Below are positions 59,801 to 64,000 of a DNA stretch of 64,000 bases, piece after piece (positions within the stretch are counted from its first letter, which is position 1; every line of letters starts with the position of its first letter). Source of the stretch: Nematostella vectensis (taxonomy: Eukaryota > Cnidaria > Anthozoa > Actiniaria > Edwardsiidae); NCBI RefSeq assembly GCF_932526225.1, contig NC_064045.1:6275498-6339497 (forward strand), in the 5' to 3' direction. Under the pieces are notes generated by a model. The model saw only the letters and a program-made list of their open reading frames with translations. It did no database searches and was not told the origin of the DNA. The translations under genes and the position numbers were made by a program.

Positions 59801-62800
59801 ACAGGATGAAGCGCATGCGTGAGGGGGCGTGATAATCACGATCTCGGAAACCGTCACGCTAGCGACGGTAGTTTTAGTACCACCCACCGTGACAGTCACA
59901 CCATCTTTAAAGCCATTTCCAACAAGCGTGATACGAACACCTCCGTTGATACCAGTCTCCGTTGGAGTCACGCTTATGATATTTGCACTACTTGTCACGG
60001 ACGTTGCTTGGTCGAAGCGGGCAAAGCCCTTATTGTTCACATAAAGTTTGACGTCATGATTGCCAATAGTTAATCCCACAATCTGGCATGTGACGGAAGT
60101 GGTGGAAGCGGAAGTCACGGAACAGAAAGTGGTCCCAACGGTTATCGTAATGTCTGCTGTATTTGACGAGAATCCAGTTCCGGTGAAAGTCAGCTCATGG
60201 TTTGGAGTATTCATGGTCGTACCGGAAGTACTGGTAACAGCAGGAGTATGCGCACTAGAGTATGTGAATTTGCATTCATTCCCTGCGCATGCACTTTGGA
60301 CTCCACCGACTGTATTTGTCACATCAGCAACAGTCACGGCACCAGGCTTAAGTGGTGTCACACAAACAAGGCTTGTATACGTTGCGGACTTGACAATACA
60401 CTGGGACGTGGAAAGCGTGACGGTGTTACCTTTCGCATCAGTAGCGAAGCCGTCCCCTGTCACGGTCAAACGTGTCCCCCCTTGTTCTGACCCGGAGATT
60501 GGGCTGATAGATGCAACGCGAGGGTACAAAACAAAAGACGCCTTCGTCCCAGTCACGGGATGCACGAATGCGTGACCGCGGTTTGTCACGGTCACTTCGA
60601 CCGGAAGTTCAATACCCGGCGCTGGCGTTTTGCTGACGTCAAGCTTGCACGTGATTTTTGTCTCAGTGCTGGAGACAATATTGCACACATGATCACCGAA
60701 CTTGACATTATTTTGGCATTGCGTGACGCTGAATCCACTTCCGGTGATGGTTATAACATCCTGACTAGTGCCGTTATTTGGAGATACGCTTGTGACAATT
60801 GGGGTGTGGCATTTCCGGTATTGAAATGTGAGACAGCTTCCTGAGACCGCGCTGACTGCCATGAAACTTCCGGTATCGCAACCGGGAATAGCGGTTGTGA
60901 CTCCAGACGAGCAGCTTGTAGAAGATGCAGCCGCTTGCCTTGAGGCAGCACAGATTGCTGAATAGCCTAAAAGATTGAATGACTCTTATCACTGTCATGG
61001 CTAATGTCTCAACCTACCGATGGACGATATTAAGAAAAGTTTTACTCAAGTAATTGCTTAACCAGTTCACGTTCAAGTCATGCAAGTATCCTTTGAGTTT
61101 TTTTATGACGGTATTTTGGCGCTCACCATTATTATTTCTATGTTCAACTCCTATACCTGAATCAAAAACTACTATCAATGTCGGAAATGTAAGGGCCAGT
61201 GTGAAAAAAGTATAAGAATTGGGCCAAGAACAATTAAATCCCAGCATGTCTTAGCTATCCCCCAGGGTTTTGGACACCTCTTAGACAAAAAAAGCAACTA
61301 TAATAAACAAGACCCACTTCCCAACCAACACACTTTACCTATCCCTTACTGTCGAATCCGTTGTATCGCGACCCGCGTTTTCAAAACACGATTTGTTTGG
61401 GTTTTCTGTTCCGTCAGTAAAACAATTCTGAGCCAATCAGAGTCTCGCTTTGTGCACTTCCCTGGCTTCCCTCTAGACGAAAACCAGACACTTTCGCGAC
61501 AGAAAGCCAGGCAGCTGCACTAGGCGAGAGATGGCAAGAATCTGATTGGCTTAGAATAATTTGACTGGCGGAACAGAAAATCCCAAAGGACAAAAACAAA
61601 TCGATGTTTTGAAAATGCGGCGTCGAGATACAACGGATTCGACAGTAAAATCCCTAAAAAAAATTTGCTACATTACTAACCTTCAACAGTGAGTTTGATA
61701 GGCTGCTCTTCAGAAACGAACTCATCAACCTCTACCTTGCCGTTCATTATTATGTTCTCATTAACATCTACGGGCCCGCTAGTATAGCTGTACGCTCCTG
61801 TTCTAGAGAACTTGTGAGAGAAGGTGCCAATTTTACTGCGCATGCTTTTGAAAACATTCCCGTCACACACTGCGGGGTTGGCCTCGTTGGACGAGCAGAC
61901 CTGGTACTGAATGTTTGAAAATGCTTGTGTCGACCATTTCCACTAAAAAAAGACATGGTAAAGCATTTCATTAGAAAACGTAACAATGTCTTCTAACATA
62001 ATCTGTCATATTTCATTAATTTCTGTTCGAGCAAGTAGTGGATATTCTAGGAGAGGGGTTGTAAGGGCTCTTTTTCCCCTTTCCCCCCCATAGAGCAGCC
62101 ATTTATGGTCATTTTTGTGATCCATTACCAAGCCCAGGAAGCTTATCTCCTTTTTCGGAGACAACGTCGATTTTCTCTGGTTTATATTGAAACCCCAAGC
62201 ACTCGAGTAATTTGACCACGAGTCGGGTATTTTTCTCTGTTTCCTCCTGGGAAGAATCCAGTAGAAGGATGTCGTCTAAATACACCAGCCTGCGAATTGC
62301 TTTCTCTCTCAAGTGTGCTGCTACTGGTTTTAACAACTTTGTAAATAACCGGGGGAGGGTGGGGGGGCGTGCAGTACCCCGAAGTTCCTGAATTGGTTAC
62401 ATTTTGTCTAAGTAAATGAGCCTTGGGAGAGCACCCAGGAAATTTTCGAAATTCTTAAACGTTAGGGTCTATGCCCTAACAATAGTTGTGGTCGAAGTAA
62501 ACACGAATCCCTTGAAGGGGACATCAAAATAAATATGATATGTAATGTCCCTTCCCCTCCCCCCTACATAATCTTAGTCCGAGCCTGACAAGCGTAAAAG
62601 TTCCCCGATATTTTATGGTTTTATGCAAGTACATGGGAGTATTCGGAAATAACCAAAGTGAAAACAAAGAGTCATACTTGATTTAACAAGTTCAATATTG
62701 GCTAGGCTTCCACAAATTAACCGATGTAAATGGATGCATTTTCTCACTTGCTAGGATGACAAAATGGCGACTGACAGAGGCTGTTTAAAGCAAAAGTTTC

Positions 62801-64000
62801 AGTTTTGTACCTTGACGGTGTCTCCCTGGGTGATCAGTACCAATTTTGGACTCCAGCCGTAACCGAGACCAAATTCTGGAAAAAGCAGCAAATGACGTTT
62901 TAATCATTAGCATTGCTTATGTTTATACGGAACTATGGGGTTTGTAGAGGCGGAAAGGAAACGCCTATCCTGTATTTACCGAGATTTTGCTGATGGGGGT
63001 TTCCCCCCATTTCTTAAAATTTATCCTTTCCCCCACCCCCCTCTCCTAATGGAATTCTTGGATATTTCTATATTCTCCTCATAATTCGTCATTTTTTTAT
63101 TTGTGCTTTTATTAAGGAATCTGGGTTTTGGCAAAAGTACCTTCGCCCGTGTACGCCAGACTATCTTATCTTTGTCAACTGCAGCAGGCGAGGAGAAACA
63201 GATGCCCTAGAATGGGATCGTAGAAACACTTACTGTCGTGACGTCCCGAATTGTCTACAGTGACAGTCTTGAAGCTATCAGGGGTCACGCAAGTCACACT
63301 AGTCTCGGAAGCAGCTGTTACGCGACAAGGTTTCCCGCCAACAGTCACGACATTTCCCGCCAAATCTGCACTGAATCCTTCACCGTTGATTGTCAGTTCG
63401 GTTCCTCCCGCCATTGAGCCGGACTGAGGCGAAATGCTTGTGATCTTAAGCTTGTACTCAAAGTTTGCAAACTCTCCGGGGATCAAGGAGAATCCTTTAT
63501 TTGGGATCTCAATCGTAATCGGGAAACTTCCTGCTTCAGACATTGGTACTGTGCACTTTATCTGCGTGTCCGTATTTGAAATACGAACGCACTCCTTTGC
63601 GCCAATCATTATCTTAACGCCGCTGTCAGTGCCAAAATCAGTACCCGTGATGGTCAGATTGGTTCCACCCGTTACTTTCCCGCTTATTGGTGTGATGTCT
63701 GTGACGGTAGGTGTAAGGGCGGCATCGTATGTAAAGGCACTGTCTTTAGATGCAGTGACCCCAGACACTGTTGCGGACACTGTAACCACACCTGCCGCAC
63801 GCGCAGATGTGCGACACCTGAGTGACGTAATGGAGACCTCAATCACGGTGCACGCTGACCCGCCAATAGACACAGATACTGTTGAGAGGGTGGTACCAAA
63901 GCTCTGCCCTGTTAAAGTAATCACCGTTCCCCCCGACGTGCTTCCTCGATTAGGGGAAACATCAGATACGGTGGGGACAACATTGATAGTAGTAAATGGT
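38663..64000 (-). CDS. Fibrocystin-L (PKHD1L1)-like giant receptor, 3' part
   Basis: Type I membrane protein of the fibrocystin-L family. Minus-strand exons in order: beyond 64000 to 63234, then 62811-62875, 61681-61942, 58852-60966, 58283-58446, 57610-57930, 54318-57088, 53850-54099, 53213-53444, 52094-52369, 51352-51570, 50290-50502, 49473-49640, 48729-49025, 48244-48452, 47435-47675, 46052-46225, 45276-45527, 44649-44974, 41952-44189, 41284-41445, 40554-40740, 39185-39678. All phases agree, giving 4,133 codons in the window. Domain order is TIG repeats, cupredoxin-like, TIG repeats, G8, beta-helix, G8, beta-helix, SEA-like, cohesin/dockerin-like, transmembrane, long tail. Vertebrate PKHD1L1 is about 4,200 residues, so this protein is longer overall. 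The N-terminus lies beyond the right edge. A MYND exon at 38663-38862 is an alternative end. Confidence 0.9.
39051..39270. repeat. Dispersed repeat, family D, copy 1 (partly exonised)
   Basis: Shares GTTTATAATTGAAAATACAACG, GCTTGAATTAGCCGAT and AAATGGATTCTT with 49978-50190 and, in part, 62690-62792. It provides the last codons and stop of the 39185-39678 exon. Confidence 0.7.
39185..41445 (-). CDS. Receptor exons: long cytoplasmic tail
   Basis: Exons 41284-41445, 40554-40740 and 39185-39678. The tail is Ser/Pro-rich then acidic ([17 protein letters not shown]), followed by a folded-looking stretch with [20 protein letters not shown] and [11 protein letters not shown]. No known domain was recognised. 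About 27 final codons and the stop lie in a repeat sequence. Vertebrate fibrocystin-L has a very short tail, so this extension is notable. Confidence 0.65.
39754..39905. repeat. Inverted-repeat element, family E, copy 1
   Basis: Contains AACCCGCAGTGCTTTATGGG and the near-inverse CCCATGAAGCACTGCGGGT, starting with TTGCACTCGGCGAATC. Related to 52857-53090. Confidence 0.55.
40313..40488. mobile_element. CAGGCGCG-type MITE
   Basis: Begins CAGGCGCGTACACAGGGGG and ends GAGAGCGCGCCTG, inverted complements at the tips. C-rich tracts lie on both sides. A related element in the same orientation is at 47714-47871. Confidence 0.6.
40827..40976. mobile_element. hAT-like MITE, family B, inverted copy
   Basis: Starts CAGGGGCGTAGCTAGGGG and matches 29998-30140 in the opposite orientation. 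It sits in an intron of the receptor tail. Confidence 0.55.
41952..44189 (-). CDS. Receptor exon: cohesin-like, dockerin-like, juxtamembrane and TM
   Basis: A 2238-bp exon. After a beta-sandwich repeat ([19 protein letters not shown]) comes a cohesin-like stretch ([30 protein letters not shown]; about 43390-43620). Two calcium-loop-like repeats follow, [15 protein letters not shown] and [14 protein letters not shown] (about 43070-43270), resembling a dockerin pair. A cysteine-containing juxtamembrane domain precedes the single transmembrane helix ([19 protein letters not shown], about 42160-42215) and basic stop-transfer RKRKSKTK. Cohesin and dockerin names rest on pattern only. Confidence 0.75.
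44649..47675 (-). CDS. Receptor exons: SEA-like polybasic segment and linker
   Basis: Exons 47435-47675, 46052-46225, 45276-45527 and 44649-44974. The first has [20 protein letters not shown] followed by SKRRRRRAT, a possible furin-type cleavage site inside a SEA-like fold. The others form a Thr/Ser-rich linker and two beta-sandwich-like repeats with [19 protein letters not shown], a pattern repeated at the start of the next exon. Confidence 0.75.
45147..45248. repeat. 51-bp exact tandem duplication
   Basis: TTATTTAGAATGGCAGAATG begins at 45147 and again at 45198, with 51 bp identical. It lies in an intron of the receptor just downstream of an exon donor. Confidence 0.9.
46341..46560. mobile_element. 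220-bp MITE with TGCCT ends
   Basis: The left end TGCCTAAGTGCACACTAGTG and the right end CACTAGTGTGCACCAGGCA are inverted complements with small gaps. The interior is filled with ACATAACGACATAA blocks, and the unit folds as a hairpin. Confidence 0.65.
46882..47380. mobile_element. About 500-bp CTCGG-rich inverted-repeat element
   Basis: AGGGGCAGCGATGGTTAC at the left opposes CCATCGCTACCCCTG at the right. The interior is rich in TCTCGGG motifs. The AGGGG terminus suggests a hAT-type non-autonomous element. Confidence 0.5.
47714..47871. mobile_element. CAGGCGCG-type MITE, second copy
   Basis: Begins TAGGCGTGGGTGCGCGCCC and ends GGTACGCGCCTG, with the same internal order as 40313-40488 (a block near AAAAAGCAGG, then TTTTTCCATATTA). 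Confidence 0.5.
48244..54099 (-). CDS. Receptor exons: second beta-helix block
   Basis: Nine exons: 53850-54099, 53213-53444, 52094-52369, 51352-51570, 50290-50502, 49473-49640, 48729-49025 and 48244-48452 plus the 3' end of the preceding long exon. They encode helix turns such as [57 protein letters not shown] and [18 protein letters not shown]. This is the family's most conserved region, and spacing of exon borders is compact here. Confidence 0.86.
49978..50190. repeat. Dispersed repeat, family D, copy 2
   Basis: Collinear with 39051-39270, including GTTTATAATTAAAAATACAACG and GCTTGAATTAGCCGATGG. It lies in a receptor intron. Confidence 0.65.
50740..51345. repeat. ACCTTAACTACCGTCATCGTC minisatellite
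   Basis: About 600 bp of 21-bp units with TTAGCT, ATCATC and similar variants, in the intron following exon 51352-51570. It almost touches that exon's donor site. Long His/Arg- or Thr/Val-rich ORFs on both strands here are repeat translations. Confidence 0.92.
52321..52564. repeat. 61-bp tandem repeat spanning a 3' splice site, four copies
   Basis: Units at about 52321, 52382, 52443 and 52504 each contain a T-rich tract, CACAG and the first 47 nt of receptor exon 52094-52369. Only the innermost acceptor (exon ending 52369) keeps the frame open. The others give a frameshift or early stop. Confidence 0.9.
52857..53090. repeat. Inverted-repeat element, family E, copy 2
   Basis: Has TTGCACTTGGAGAATC and AAACCCGCAGTGTTTCATGG near one end and ACTGCGGGTTACGATAT near the other. 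Related to 39754-39905. Confidence 0.5.
54318..57088 (-). CDS. Receptor exon: first beta-helix block and second G8
   Basis: A 2771-bp exon. The first two thirds are parallel beta-helix (PbH1) repeats with the family signature [20 protein letters not shown] followed by [15 protein letters not shown]. The last third is a second G8 domain ([45 protein letters not shown]), then [12 protein letters not shown] and the next helix. The HxHMMG and HHRAVTLHG stretches are also conserved in CEMIP/TMEM2 hyaluronidase-like proteins. Confidence 0.88.
57610..58446 (-). CDS. Receptor exons: first G8 domain
   Basis: Exons 58283-58446 and 57610-57930. Features are [23 protein letters not shown], the [14 protein letters not shown]-like strand and [12 protein letters not shown]8 domains carry conserved glycines and beta-strand pairs and occur in fibrocystin, CEMIP and TMEM2 proteins. 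Confidence 0.85.
58852..60966 (-). CDS. Receptor exon: about seven IPT/TIG domains and start of G8
   Basis: A 2115-bp exon. TIG starts include [75 protein letters not shown] and [20 protein letters not shown] polybasic ARRRRRS lies inside one unit (about 59685-59705). The exon closes with [20 protein letters not shown], the first strands of the G8 domain. Confidence 0.9.
61681..62875 (-). CDS. Receptor exons: cupredoxin-like segment
   Basis: Exons 62811-62875 and 61681-61942. The joined frame gives a strand ending QGDTVK, then WKW, and later [15 protein letters not shown]. This is the plastocyanin/cupredoxin-like pattern seen between TIG blocks of fibrocystin-L proteins. Copper ligands are not evident, so it is probably structural. 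Confidence 0.7.
62690..62792. repeat. Dispersed repeat, family D, partial copy
   Basis: AAATTAACCGATGTAAATGG, then GATGCATTTTCTCAC and ACAAAATGGCGACTGAC, match the right part of family D. It lies directly beside receptor exon 62811-62875. Confidence 0.5.
63234..64000 (-). CDS. Receptor exon: three IPT/TIG domains (open at window edge)
   Basis: The frame is open through position 64000. Three immunoglobulin-like IPT/TIG starts are visible: [40 protein letters not shown] and [20 protein letters not shown]. The exon ends at a GTAAGT donor in phase 1. Confidence 0.88.

Overview
This is eukaryotic nuclear DNA from an animal, most likely an anthozoan cnidarian (sea anemone or coral). Coding is split by many introns with GT..AG borders, host DNA is AT-rich, and short transposons and minisatellites are dense. 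The host genes recognised fit that reading: an SLC36-type amino-acid transporter, a secreted PAN-EGF-SUEL lectin and a very large fibrocystin-L (PKHD1L1)-like receptor. The species cannot be fixed from sequence alone.

Layout. 42-5535 (minus): complete six-exon SLC36-like transporter, 542 codons plus stop, with a YY1-type promoter motif upstream. 5.7-12.8 kb: no convincing gene, several short inverted-repeat transposons. 12.84-15.69 kb: first copy of a segmental duplication, carrying a dead PAN-EGF-SUEL gene. 16.02-17.04 kb: 2.8 tandem 353-bp units, each with a type I hammerhead ribozyme, i.e. a retrozyme. 17.45-19.89 kb: decayed Penelope-like retroelement (reverse transcriptase, GIY-YIG nuclease, pseudo-LTRs with hammerhead-like remnants), followed by a (TA)n tract. 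20.2-25.94 kb: GC-rich, tightly packed, intronless cassette with an A32-like packaging ATPase, a probable capsid gene and four unassigned genes; this is an integrated Polinton-like or adinto-like viral segment without visible polymerase or integrase. 26.37-28.43 kb: second copy of the duplication, where the PAN-EGF-SUEL gene (26770-29843, minus) is intact. 30-38.6 kb: mostly non-coding, with MITEs and one intronless orphan ORF (33880-34674). 38.66-64.0 kb (minus): 3' part of the fibrocystin-L-like gene, running off the right edge.

For the receptor I derived 23 exons whose phases all agree, giving 4,133 codons in the window. In order they encode IPT/TIG repeats, a cupredoxin-like segment, TIG repeats, G8, beta-helix, second G8, second beta-helix, a polybasic SEA-like segment, a cohesin-like plus dockerin-like pair, one transmembrane helix and an unusually long cytoplasmic tail. 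A phase-compatible alternative last exon encodes a MYND-type zinc finger.

The most unusual material lies at 16-26 kb: a hammerhead retrozyme array beside the kind of retroelement thought to mobilise such RNAs, next to a viral structural cassette, all between the two halves of a host duplication. Exon borders, domain names and repeat classes were read by eye, and no alignment or database search was run.
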